Source: an uncultured Rubripirellula sp. (GTDB lineage Bacteria; Planctomycetota; Planctomycetia; Pirellulales; Pirellulaceae). Taken from it: a DNA stretch of 64,000 bases. A program made the position numbers and the translations under genes. The notes beneath the pieces were generated by a model. It ran no database searches and was not told the origin of the DNA. It saw only the letters and a list, made by a program, of their open reading frames with translations. This document shows positions 18,166-27,172 of the stretch, one piece after another (position 1 is the first letter of the stretch; each line of letters begins with the position of its first letter). Location of the stretch: the NCBI GenBank assembly GCA_938075415.1, contig CALJHC010000016.1, positions 1-64,000 of the forward strand. The letters run 5' to 3'.

Positions 18166-19173
18166 TCAATTTCGCGCCCCGTTCATCACACGCTCGATGG
18201 ATTCGATTAACGCTACATCCTTCGCTGATGCGTGGGTCAGCCAGATCGCAAAATTATCCGCAATAATCTCCTCTGGGTGGATAATGTATTGGGTGTTGTT
18301 ACTGATTTGGCGTCTGAAGTCTGAAAGGCTCGGTTCATGGTAGATCACTTCGCCATCCTGAAGAACTGGCTCCCATTGACCAGAGCTGTTTTCTGCCACT
18401 TCCAAGAGTCGGAAATTCAAGTAGGCAAATAAATTTGGCTCGTCCCTATCGAATCCTCGATTGCTGTATAGAAAAGGTGTGATAAAGGTTTCCTGATTTT
18501 TAGTAATCACTACCTTCATCACATGCTCCATGCGCGGCGCATCAGGATTGGTAATTCTTATGGCATCAAGATCCGCAGGTAATTCAATGTTTTGCACTCG
18601 CTTGAATCCAATCAGCGCGTACAAATCATCTCTCAGCTTCTCGTCGGCCCGAGAAATCACATGAAATAATTCATGGGCCAGTAGTCGTGCGGGTGGATTT
18701 TTTACGTTGCCAAGTTTGGCGGCCGGAAAAATGATTGCGTCTCCTCTCGTGTACGCTGCTCCACCCTCTTCTTTGCCTGTGGTCTTAATCAGTTGAATGG
18801 GTGCGTCTAAAGGAAGTCGAAGCGTCTTCAGAATGGGTGCAATCTCTGAAATTGCATTTTCAATTACCATTCGATCTTGTTGGGTCCATGAAACAACCTG
18901 TGATGCCGCAAAATTCAAGACTGCTTGCACACCAGGATCCTCGGTGGCACCAAGTCGAACACAGCAGTCGAAGGGACTTAATCGGTTTGAGAACTGATCT
19001 GGTTGCGAAAGGACTGCCCTTCCCTGCTCCACTGTCGCAAATTCAAAGAGATCTGCAGGAATGATGTCTCCATCGTTTTCCGCCGGTTTTTGACCATAAA
19101 TTAGAGATGGAATCAGAAAAAAGAAAAGTGTCGACACAATCAACAACCGGCCGCTCGCGGATCCGACACTCAT
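18166..19173 (-). CDS. Exported protein with HExxH zinc-peptidase motif
   Basis: A 335-residue exported protein of no recognised family. Signal peptide RLLIVSTLFFFLIPSLIYG is followed by a mature chain with one HExxH motif, RLLAHELFHVISRADEKLRDDLY (about 160-180), typical of gluzincin-type metallopeptidases. The third ligand is not obvious; a C-terminal Glu in HPEEIIADNFAIWL is a candidate, since an E-x-x-x-D helix after HExxH is the usual gluzincin pattern. It lies 50 bp downstream of the polysaccharide deacetylase on the same strand, so the two may be cotranscribed. Peptidase activity is inferred from the motif only. Confidence 0.72.
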   Translation of the reverse strand: MSVGSASGRLLIVSTLFFFLIPSLIYGQKPAENDGDIIPADLFEFATVEQGRAVLSQPDQFSNRLSPFDCCVRLGATEDPGVQAVLNFAASQVVSWTQQDRMVIENAISEIAPILKTLRLPLDAPIQLIKTTGKEEGGAAYTRGDAIIFPAAKLGNVKNPPARLLAHELFHVISRADEKLRDDLYALIGFKRVQNIELPADLDAIRITNPDAPRMEHVMKVVITKNQETFITPFLYSNRGFDRDEPNLFAYLNFRLLEVAENSSGQWEPVLQDGEVIYHEPSLSDFRRQISNNTQYIIHPEEIIADNFAIWLTHASAKDVALIESIERVMNGARN

Positions 19174-19223
19174 CTGGGTTCTCCCGTTTTTTTGACTTTA
19201 AATAATGAACTGTTTGACTCGCA

Positions 19224-20120
19224 TCACTTGGACAACTCAATCTTTCTCTCGCGAATCACTCTCATCGGATCCTCAGGAACTGGCTTAGCTTTTACCATTG
19301 TCCCAAGATCGCGTAACGCAATGACTTTGAATCGCTTCAAAGCTAGGTATCGCATGTAGGAATCAAATTTCGTGACCGAACTACTCACCCAACCGTGTGC
19401 CGTGTCAGGCACACCATGAAATTGCATGATAGCGACCCTGCCCTCGGATGCTTTATCAGCAGCTTCGGTGAAGTTCTCGATCGTCCAATCCGGTCGCGCG
19501 TCTCCTGCGGAAGGTAATAAAAAGGGGTGGTCAATGCCCGGTTCATAGGCGAATCCACGCCCACCCTCGTAGGGATACTCGGGCCCGCCTCCTCGCCTCG
19601 CAAAGAGAATTCCATGCTTCCTTAGTGTCTCGAACGCGAGTGGAGTCATTGCGTTACCTGGCCACGCAAAGGTTACTGGCTTAGGAATCTTGTATTGGCG
19701 ACATTTCAACTCAATGCCTTCGAGTTGTTCATCCAGTCGATCGACAGCATTATCAGTAATGGCCAGATGATCTTTCGTATGGTTACCTATCTCGAATCCA
19801 TCTTGGTCAAGTTGCTTAATTTCATCCCAAGTCATGTAATCTTTTTTATTACTTGCAAAATCCCAACCTTCAGTAATAAAAAATGTCGCCCCAAAACCAT
19901 ATTTCAACAAGATTGGTCGCACAATTGTAAAGTGAGACCGAGAGGCGTCATCAAACGTCAAAACGGCAATCGGTTGCTGTCTAGAATCCACCTGATTCTT
20001 GTTAGCAGAATCGCTTTGCTGACTTTGGGCAATCAGATTGGAACCAGGAAAAACAAACCACAAACACAAAGTAAGCAGGCAACCACCAAACGTGGAACTG
20101 CGGTTAAGAAGCTTGTACAT
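19224..20120 (-). CDS. Exported polysaccharide deacetylase (CE4/NodB fold)
   Basis: A 298-residue exported enzyme that would remove N- or O-acetyl groups from polysaccharide. Signal region FGGCLLTLCLWFVFPGSNLIAQ; NodB domain from residue 50. It shows AVLTFDDASRSHF (motif 1, the catalytic and metal Asp), FEIGNHTKDHLAI (motif 2, H-x-x-x-H) and VTFAWPGNAMTP (motif 3, with Trp-Pro-Gly where many members have Arg-x-x-Tyr/Phe). A late VAIMQFHGVPD supplies the motif-5 His. Probably first gene of a two-gene unit with the HExxH protein. Confidence 0.9.
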   Translation of the reverse strand: MYKLLNRSSTFGGCLLTLCLWFVFPGSNLIAQSQQSDSANKNQVDSRQQPIAVLTFDDASRSHFTIVRPILLKYGFGATFFITEGWDFASNKKDYMTWDEIKQLDQDGFEIGNHTKDHLAITDNAVDRLDEQLEGIELKCRQYKIPKPVTFAWPGNAMTPLAFETLRKHGILFARRGGGPEYPYEGGRGFAYEPGIDHPFLLPSAGDARPDWTIENFTEAADKASEGRVAIMQFHGVPDTAHGWVSSSVTKFDSYMRYLALKRFKVIALRDLGTMVKAKPVPEDPMRVIRERKIELSK

Positions 20121-20581
20121 ATTAAATGATCAATGGAAATGGTTGATGGCGTCAACGCTTCGTTCAATATGGTGTCGCGCCGCCTCAGACACAATGCTCG
20201 CCCCCTGATGGTGAGCACCGATCTCTCAAAATTTGAGAATCCACGGGATCTGTTTCTTTTCAAGTGGTGCGTGGAAATTTCTCTCTGCTCCATCAAAACG
20301 ACCTCAGCATCCACCACCACCACCCACCACGAACAAATGGGGATTAAGGTGGTTTCGCGTTTTCATTTCTCCCAACACCGATGCCAATCACGCTGATTAT
20401 TTAGCGAAACTGTCTTGGATACGTCATACCATTGCACACCGCGCCTCAACTCGTTGCTCTATATTTTTGTCGACGACATCGTGATTTTTGTCGACGACAT
20501 CGTGATTTTTAATCACAATCTTATGCGATTCCATTGATCGTGAGATCCACCCAAGCACCTCTATCAATCCAGTGACAGTGA
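20121..20581. other. Divergent intergenic region with 21-bp repeat and CCA microsatellite
   Basis: The gap lies between the divergent deacetylase and esterase genes. It contains a short (CCA)n stretch near 20310-20327, the 21-bp duplication at 20463-20510, and a small hairpin GTGATT-ttt-AATCAC at 20502-20516 overlapping its end. No gene was recognised. Confidence 0.55.
20463..20510. repeat. 21-bp direct duplication plus partial third copy
   Basis: Copies at 20463-20483 and 20484-20504 are identical, and six more bases (20505-20510) begin a third. Each unit is a T-run followed by gtcgacgacatcgtg and so contains a SalI-type palindrome. It ends 71 bp before the start codon of the 20582 gene, within likely promoter range. 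Confidence 0.95.
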
Positions 20582-21760
20582 ATGGATTTAAGAAAGAAGA
20601 ACTTACATTTGTGTGGTGTTGTCATATGGATGGGCCTGCTGTTCGGCAATTACACCACCCATCTCGGGCAATGCATTAGCCAAGAAATTCAGTCCGCGTC
20701 GAATGAGAAAAGCTTGCCTCCGAGCATCGCCCAATTTTTTCAACCGCCAAAAGATTGGGCGGGTCAGCTTGGGTCCTATCGATCTCCACTTCTGAAATCT
20801 GATGGCACAACCGTCGAAGATGTAAACGGTTGGAGGGCGCGACGAACTGAATTGAGGGCATGGTGGGATGAACAACTTGGCGCGTGGCCACCTCTCATCG
20901 AAAAGCCAAAAGTCACTATCCTCGAGACCGTTAAACGAGAGAATTTCCGACAGACGAAAATCCGATATTTGTGGACGCCCAACGAAGAGACTACCGCTTA
21001 TTTATTGATACCCAATGAACCGGGTCCCAAGCCCGCGGTCCTATCTGTTTTTTATGAACCCGAGACTGGAATCGGCTTGGGAAAACCGAATCGCGATTTT
21101 GCCCTGCAACTTGCTCGGCGAGGATTTGTCACCTTATCAATCGGTACCACCAAGGCTTCCGAAGCAAAGACGTACGCGATCTACTATCCAAATCTTGAAA
21201 ACGCCCAGGTCGCGCCACTCTCAATGCTTGGGTACGCTGCCGCGAATTCCTGGTACGTCTTGGCAAATCACCCCGAAGTTGATGCTGATCGCATTGGGAT
21301 TATCGGACACTCTTTTGGCGGTAAATGGGCCATGTTTGCTTCATGCCTCTTTGAGAAATTTGCCTGCGCTGCTTGGTCGGACCCGGGAATTGTTTTTGAT
21401 GAATCCCGACCAAGTGTGAACTATTGGGAACCATGGTATTTGGGTTACCATTCCCCTCCATGGCGAACGCGTGGCCTGATCTCTCCTGAAAATCCTGCGA
21501 GAGGGATCTATGTTCGATTGAGAAAGGCGAAACATGATCTGCATTTGCTTCACGCTTTAATGGCACCCAGGCCCTTTCTGGTGTCGGGTGGTTCAGAGGA
21601 TCCACCAAGTCGTTGGCAGGCACTCAATCACACAATTCAAATTAATTCACTTTTGGGATACGAGCATCGAGTTGGCATGACCAATCGCCCCGATCATTCA
21701 CCCGACGAAGAATCTAACCGTGTGGTGCATGAATTCTTTGAGCACTTTCTCATGAATTAA
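20582..21760 (+). CDS. Exported alpha/beta hydrolase (acetyl-xylan-esterase/dienelactone-hydrolase-like)
   Basis: A 392-residue exported esterase candidate. Signal region LHLCGVVIWMGLLFGNY, then a helical segment (WRARRTELRAWWDEQLGAWP) typical of planctomycete acetylxylan-esterase-like proteins, then the hydrolase fold. Nucleophile elbow is IGIIGHSFGGKWAMF (Ser about 243). The acid is likely in FLVSGGSEDPPSRW and the base His in TNRPDHSPDEESN. A SDPGIVFDESRPSVNYWEPWY stretch and the Lys after GHSFGG recall CE15 glucuronoyl esterases, so uronic-ester hydrolysis is an alternative. It is divergent from the deacetylase gene and upstream of a sulfatase, fitting a polysaccharide-processing neighbourhood. 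Confidence 0.8.
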   Translation: MDLRKKNLHLCGVVIWMGLLFGNYTTHLGQCISQEIQSASNEKSLPPSIAQFFQPPKDWAGQLGSYRSPLLKSDGTTVEDVNGWRARRTELRAWWDEQLGAWPPLIEKPKVTILETVKRENFRQTKIRYLWTPNEETTAYLLIPNEPGPKPAVLSVFYEPETGIGLGKPNRDFALQLARRGFVTLSIGTTKASEAKTYAIYYPNLENAQVAPLSMLGYAAANSWYVLANHPEVDADRIGIIGHSFGGKWAMFASCLFEKFACAAWSDPGIVFDESRPSVNYWEPWYLGYHSPPWRTRGLISPENPARGIYVRLRKAKHDLHLLHALMAPRPFLVSGGSEDPPSRWQALNHTIQINSLLGYEHRVGMTNRPDHSPDEESNRVVHEFFEHFLMN

Positions 21761-22024
21761 TTGACCGTCGCAAAAGTCTGGGTCCGGATGATTTCGCTCT
21801 CATTGTTCCGACTCGATAAGATGGTCACGATTCTCCATCGACAAGCGTCAAACGGTGATCCCACGCTACCCGCAGACAGATAGGCTAGGATATCGGCCGT
21901 TCGCCAAGCGAGCCTGCTAGGCTGGTGGGGCGACATTGTTTGCCTCGAACTGAATCGTGCTGAGAGGCAACAAGTACTTGTATCTAATACCAGCGAAAGA
22001 TCACGCCATACTCTTGAATGCGTC

Positions 22025-23935
22025 ATGATGAAATTAAATCAATGCGGACTTTTTCTTGCAGCCTTCATTTGGCTTAACGTCAATGTGAGCGCAAAGCAGA
22101 CGGATCTCCCTAACTTTGTCTACATCATGGTGGATGAATTAGGTTACTACGAACCAGGATTCATGGGCGGCGAGAAAATACAGACCCCCAACATCGACCA
22201 GATGGCAAATGATGGAATCCGCTTCACTCAACTGCTTGCCGGGTCCTCTGTTTGTGCGCCAACCCGGTGTACCTTTCTCACAGGCAAACACAGCGGCCAC
22301 AGTTCCGTAAGATCCAATGGAGGTGGCACTCCGCTACGCAAAGATGAAATCACCATCGCAAGCATGTTAAAGACCAAAGGCTACGCTACGGGCGGTTTTG
22401 GGAAATGGGGCTGTGGCGGACGCGATTCAACCGGTGTGCCGGAAAAGCATGGCTTTGATGTTTTCTTCGGTTACTACGACCAAGTGCATGCTCACACCTA
22501 TTACCCTCCCTACCTCATCAAGAACAGTGAAGAAGTACCGTTTGACGGTAATCGCGGCATGAGCAACGGCGATACTTATTCGCAATATGTCATTCATCAA
22601 GAGGCTAAGCAATTCATTCGCGCCAATGCAGATCAACCATTCTTTGCTTACCTGCCCTACACTCCGCCGCACGGCCTTTTTGATATCCCTGATGATGACC
22701 CTGCGTGGAAGTTGTACGCCAAAAAAGATTGGCCTGAACCGACCAAAAGGTATGCCGCGATGGTCACGATGCTAGACCGGCAAGTAGGAGAGATTCTGCA
22801 GCTGTTGCGTGAATTAAAAATCGACCAGAACACGCTCGTGATCTTTAGCGGAGACAACGGGGGCGCCGATTATTTCAAGTCCAAGGAATTCCCTCGTGGA
22901 TTTCATGAAGCGAACGTACACCCAAAAACAGGAATTGAATTTCGTGGAAAAAAAGGCAACCTGTATGAGGGCGGCTTACGAATACCATTCGTCGCAAAAT
23001 GGCCTGGAAAAATCGCCCCCAACCAAACCAGTCATTTTCTGGGTTACTTTCCCGACATCATGCCGACTTTTGCAGAACTCAGTGGGATCAAAACACCCGT
23101 TGGAATCGACGGAATCAGCTTTGCCGCAACCCTCTTAGGTGAAGAAAATGTCGGCCACCCGCAGGGACAACACGAGTACCTTTACTGGGAAATCGGGAAC
23201 TGGACCGCGATTCGTAAAGGAAACTGGCGAGCCGTCAAGAGTGGTCAATCCCAACCATGGGAACTCTACAATCTGGACAGCGATCCTGCAGAGCAACAGG
23301 ACCTTTCCGGTAGCCAGCAGACTCAATTAAACCAGTTGGTCACATTAGCGAAATCCGCTCACGAACCAGTGAGAGAAGGGACGTTTCATTCTACCGATCG
23401 ACACGAACGTGATCGCAGAGCCAAGTTTGGAAGGCACGACGATGCCAACTGGTCCAGTCGACCCAAGACAAAAAAGCAGACGGTTCACCAAATGCCAAAA
23501 TCTGGTTTGATCCCCACCGCAAACTGGAAGATCATTGAATTTAGCAGCGAAAATTCAAGCAACGGCAAGTTCGCTAAGAACGCGATTGATGCTGATCCGA
23601 AAACCTGGTGGCATTCTCACTTCACCAATGCAGTCGCCGAACCACCGCACGAAATGGTGATTGACTTGGCGGAAGCAAGAAACGTTTCTGGACTCGTTTT
23701 TCTGGGCCGGCAAGATGGAAGCGCTAATGGCTGCGTAAAAGACTTCTCCTTCGCTCTAAGCCTCGACGGAAATCGCTATGGCGAGGAAATCAAAATACAG
23801 CTGGATCGTACTTCTAAACCGCAAACGATCAAATGCAGCGAGACTTCGGCTCGATTCCTGCGAATCCGTTGCCTGAGTGATTACAGCGGCAGCAACTTCG
23901 CCGCCATCTCTGAGATCGGTGTTCTGGGTGATTGA
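22025..23935 (+). CDS. Exported arylsulfatase with C-terminal F5/8 type C (discoidin) domain
   Basis: A 636-residue exported sulfatase fused to a carbohydrate-binding-like domain. Signal peptide ends near VSAKQ. The active site shows IMVDELGYYEPG, where the second metal Asp seen in most sulfatases is Glu, and the formylglycine signature SSVCAPTRCTFLTG (Cys77-Arg81). VIFSGDNGGADYF and FRGKKGNLYEGGLRIPF are typical arylsulfatase-A motifs. Residues about 500-636 match an F5/8 type C module: NAIDADPKTWWHSH, DLAEARNVSGLVFLGRQDG, RFLRIRC and a closing FAAISEIGVLG. That module would tether the enzyme to glycan. The 22025 ATG-ATG start fits the signal peptide. Confidence 0.92.
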   Translation: MMKLNQCGLFLAAFIWLNVNVSAKQTDLPNFVYIMVDELGYYEPGFMGGEKIQTPNIDQMANDGIRFTQLLAGSSVCAPTRCTFLTGKHSGHSSVRSNGGGTPLRKDEITIASMLKTKGYATGGFGKWGCGGRDSTGVPEKHGFDVFFGYYDQVHAHTYYPPYLIKNSEEVPFDGNRGMSNGDTYSQYVIHQEAKQFIRANADQPFFAYLPYTPPHGLFDIPDDDPAWKLYAKKDWPEPTKRYAAMVTMLDRQVGEILQLLRELKIDQNTLVIFSGDNGGADYFKSKEFPRGFHEANVHPKTGIEFRGKKGNLYEGGLRIPFVAKWPGKIAPNQTSHFLGYFPDIMPTFAELSGIKTPVGIDGISFAATLLGEENVGHPQGQHEYLYWEIGNWTAIRKGNWRAVKSGQSQPWELYNLDSDPAEQQDLSGSQQTQLNQLVTLAKSAHEPVREGTFHSTDRHERDRRAKFGRHDDANWSSRPKTKKQTVHQMPKSGLIPTANWKIIEFSSENSSNGKFAKNAIDADPKTWWHSHFTNAVAEPPHEMVIDLAEARNVSGLVFLGRQDGSANGCVKDFSFALSLDGNRYGEEIKIQLDRTSKPQTIKCSETSARFLRIRCLSDYSGSNFAAISEIGVLGD

Positions 23936-24079
23936 GTTGATGAGACATTGGGTTACTCACCGAAACAACGGTCAAGCAGAATTGAACTTCCAGCACTGAC
24001 TCGCTTAAGAGTTCTTGGTGAGGACCTCCTGCTCGCTCTCAGTATGACAACGAACAATCCAACGATCTCTAACCGCTAA

Positions 24080-24559
24080 TCACTTACCAGCAACTTCAAA
24101 ACCACTTTTCCGCAATTGATCAAAACCTGCCTTGAGGGGTCGGACGTCATACCCCATTTTCCGAAGTAAGGGCGCTGCTGACAGAACGCGTCGGCCAGAA
24201 CGACAGTGACAATAAATCGGCACCTCTTTATCTAACTTGGCGAGTGCTTTTTTTACTTGTTCGCTTGGATTGTCCTTCTTCAATTCGCTTAATGGCAGAA
24301 AGAACGCGTGCTTCAGATGACCGTCGTTCCATTCCTCTTGCTCACGAATGTCAGCAAGAACAGCCGATTTTTCTTTCACCTTTTTCAGCACGACATCCAA
24401 AGTATCTTTGGTGTGAGGATCCGCGTCGGCAAGTGGGTTGGCAGCTTGCTGTTCATCAGCAGACACCGGTGTTTGAATGCCCGACACATTAACCACCGAC
24501 AAAACACATGCGGTGATCATGACGTGGAAGCGTTTTGAACAACTCTGATTATGATTCAT
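24080..24559 (-). CDS. Exported rhodanese-like protein
   Basis: A 159-residue single-domain rhodanese with a signal peptide (FHVMITACVLSVVNVSG). Rhodaneses move sulfane sulfur or bind oxyanions. The domain shows VLADIREQEEWNDGHLKHAFFLPL and active-site loop YCHCRSGRR with catalytic Cys119, so it should be active. The six-residue loop starting at that Cys fits sulfurtransferase rather than Cdc25-type phosphatase. It sits alone between a convergent sulfatase and the S9 peptidase. Export implies a role with thiols or sulfur in the periplasm. Confidence 0.92.
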   Translation of the reverse strand: MNHNQSCSKRFHVMITACVLSVVNVSGIQTPVSADEQQAANPLADADPHTKDTLDVVLKKVKEKSAVLADIREQEEWNDGHLKHAFFLPLSELKKDNPSEQVKKALAKLDKEVPIYCHCRSGRRVLSAAPLLRKMGYDVRPLKAGFDQLRKSGFEVAGK

Positions 24560-24776
24560 CGTTAATCACTTTTTTCTGATCTGGGGAGGAGATCTAGGGG
24601 ACTGACCAAGCAAATTTCTTGCCAGCTCTTGCTAATTTTACTCGCGTGCGGCGATTCTTGTTCCGTTCCACAAGAGTTGCCTTGAAGACTGACCACTCAA
24701 ACCGATGCTCGGTATCATTCCGCTTTATAGTGCCTTGTCAAATAATGGAACCCATTTTGCCAAGGCAGCGGACCAG

Positions 24777-26846
24777 TCATTGTTCGTCAGGCGTGTTGGA
24801 TGCTTCATCATAGTTGATCTCCACATCTGGCGCGACATTTTCTTTTCTCACCAAGAAATGTTCCATCCATCGCAGCATCCGCAGATTGTAGTCAAAGCGT
24901 GAAGCTGCCCGACGATTTCCGTGACCTTCCCCAGGATACAAAATCAACCTTACGGGTGCCTGATCCAACGTTTTGAGATGCCGGTGTAATTCGAGGGATT
25001 GAGATGGATGAACTCGTGGATCTTCCTTCCCATGCAGGATCAGTGTGGGGGTCTTATTTCGCTCGACGTACCGAATCGGACTCCTCTCCAAGAAATAGTC
25101 CCAATCTTCCCAAAGTCGTTTTCGATGGTGAACAAGATACATTTCCTCCGGGATATCCGTCGTGCCGACTTTTGAAAGATTGTCGCTGATGCCCACAAAC
25201 ATCACGCTCGCGGCGAAGCGATCCGAATAATAGGTTGAGCACCATGCCGATGCGTATCCTCCGTAAGATCCTCCGGTGACACCGACGGCATTCTTATCAG
25301 TTACTCCCAGCTCGACGAGATGATCGACACCGTCAACAAGATCATCAAACTCGCGTCCGGCAGCGTCCGATTGTCCCAGCATCGAGAATTCAACTCCGCG
25401 CCCAGTACTCCCTCGATAATTTGGGTAAAAGACAGCAAAGCCTTTTGCTGCGGCGACTTGTCCCGGTCTGGAATAGGACGTCAACCAACCATTACTCTCA
25501 TGAGCCTCGGGACCACCATGAACGTACATAATCGTTGGATAGGAATGCCCCTCTTGATATCCAATTGGATAGACCAGAACGCCTTGAAGGGATAAACCAT
25601 CACGAGCCGTCCAACTAATCGCTGTTTGTCGCCCAAATTGACGATCCTTAAGCCAAGGATTGTGGTCGGTCAGCCTAGTAACTGATCCATCCTTTGATCC
25701 ACGCAAAAAAACCTCATTGGGGTGAGTCGGACTGTTTCCCACCAGCGACACATTCTCAGCGCTATCATCAATCGATAAATCGCTAAATACCTGCGTCCCC
25801 GGCTCAAGGAGTGTCTCGGAATCACCATTCAAAGTTACGGATCCGATTCTCGTTCCCAGCCCTTCTTCGGCTAACCAAACAAGCTTCTCCTCACTCAGCC
25901 ACGAAGCCTTGATTACATGCGCTTTGTAATCTGGCATCAGATCCACGGGCTTATCTTCCTGTCCCAAATCATGCACAACCAATCGGCCGTCGGCCGGATC
26001 GTGCTGATCGCGTCCGCAAATCACCGCAATTTGATTACCCGAGGGACTCCACATGACGTCACCCAACTTACCTTCCGTAGCGAGAGTCGAAACCACAGTG
26101 GAGGAGTCAACGTCGACCACATGAACCTGCTTTTTCATGTAGCCGTCATCAACAGTTGGGGTGGGAGCCGCGACGACCGCAAGTTGATCACCATCAGAAT
26201 TCCAGCTAATCGCAGACGCCGAACCCTTCAAGTCCAATAATCTTGCTGGTTCATCCTCTTGAAGATTTGGTTGCGTCTTTGCGATCCAAACTCGTGTCGC
26301 TCTAAGCGCTTCTTCATATACCTCCTGACTAAATCCTTGCTCCTCTTTCGTTTTTGTATTCTCGTCTAATGGCTCCAACGCGAGGAACGAAACCAGACGG
26401 CCATCGTTCGATACGTCAAACCCTTTGATTGATTCTGCGTGTTCGATCATCTTGATCGATTCACCACCATCGACGGGGATTTGATAGATCGCTGTTTTGG
26501 AATCACCAAATCGTTTGGCCGTGTAATACAACGTCTTGGAATCACTCGACCATGAAATCGCACCAATTGATACTTTCCCGGTGATAAATGGCTTCCGCTT
26601 TTTTGTGTTGACATCAATCACATGCAATTCTGTCCAGGCGGTACCATCCTCATCAACAATTGGCTGACGAGGAACAACCACTCGGACCGCAATCCATTTC
26701 CCGTCAGGTGAAATTTCGGCACTCTGCACCGCCTGGATCTTGGACACATCGACAGAGCTTAATCCAATTGGCTCCTCCGCCGCGTTCACTAAACCTGAAG
26801 CGAGTAAAAAGCAAAACAAGAGGCAATTTTTTGTATTTTTATTCAT
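24777..26846 (-). CDS. Exported S9 family serine peptidase (acylaminoacyl-peptidase/DPP-like)
   Basis: A 689-residue prolyl-oligopeptidase-family enzyme. Signal peptide ends at VNAAEE. Residues 30-400 form a WD/TolB-like beta-propeller (repeated ISWSSDSKTLYY-type blades). From about 430 comes the peptidase_S9 domain, with YVHGGPEAHESNGW, nucleophile VTGGSYGGYASAW (Ser about 526), Asp in LHGKEDPRVHPSQ and His in YPGEGHGNRRAA. All catalytic residues are present. The tail after MLRWMEHFL is short and Asn/Glu-rich. It cuts oligopeptides, probably in the periplasm. It is divergent from the PQQ-propeller gene across a 326-bp promoter region. Confidence 0.93.
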   Translation of the reverse strand: MNKNTKNCLLFCFLLASGLVNAAEEPIGLSSVDVSKIQAVQSAEISPDGKWIAVRVVVPRQPIVDEDGTAWTELHVIDVNTKKRKPFITGKVSIGAISWSSDSKTLYYTAKRFGDSKTAIYQIPVDGGESIKMIEHAESIKGFDVSNDGRLVSFLALEPLDENTKTKEEQGFSQEVYEEALRATRVWIAKTQPNLQEDEPARLLDLKGSASAISWNSDGDQLAVVAAPTPTVDDGYMKKQVHVVDVDSSTVVSTLATEGKLGDVMWSPSGNQIAVICGRDQHDPADGRLVVHDLGQEDKPVDLMPDYKAHVIKASWLSEEKLVWLAEEGLGTRIGSVTLNGDSETLLEPGTQVFSDLSIDDSAENVSLVGNSPTHPNEVFLRGSKDGSVTRLTDHNPWLKDRQFGRQTAISWTARDGLSLQGVLVYPIGYQEGHSYPTIMYVHGGPEAHESNGWLTSYSRPGQVAAAKGFAVFYPNYRGSTGRGVEFSMLGQSDAAGREFDDLVDGVDHLVELGVTDKNAVGVTGGSYGGYASAWCSTYYSDRFAASVMFVGISDNLSKVGTTDIPEEMYLVHHRKRLWEDWDYFLERSPIRYVERNKTPTLILHGKEDPRVHPSQSLELHRHLKTLDQAPVRLILYPGEGHGNRRAASRFDYNLRMLRWMEHFLVRKENVAPDVEINYDEASNTPDEQ

Positions 26847-27172
26847 TCGTTTCGAACCTTCTGACCCAGCAAATGATCCAGTGGCAACATCCTACAAACC
26901 CTTCGCTTTTTGGAGGTGATTGACCAGTGGCAAATGACAACCAGTTTTTTAACGACCAATGCAACCGATAACGGGAGCGGTTAAAGCAGGTCCACAGCAG
27001 AAAATCTATTGCCTCAACACTGAAGAATGCAACTGTATTCTCGAACAAAACATCTAATCAAAGGACTTAGTAAGGCGATTCCACAAAGGATCGAACCAAC
27101 AGAAGCCATTGAAAAACGATAAAGTAATGATTCACGTCTGCACGATCAAACTCGAAGATAAAGAGAGATCCG
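26847..27172. other. Divergent intergenic region
   Basis: This 326-bp gap lies between the start codons of the S9 peptidase (minus) and the 987-residue propeller protein (plus). Promoters for both are expected. No hairpin, repeat or small gene was recognised. Confidence 0.5.
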
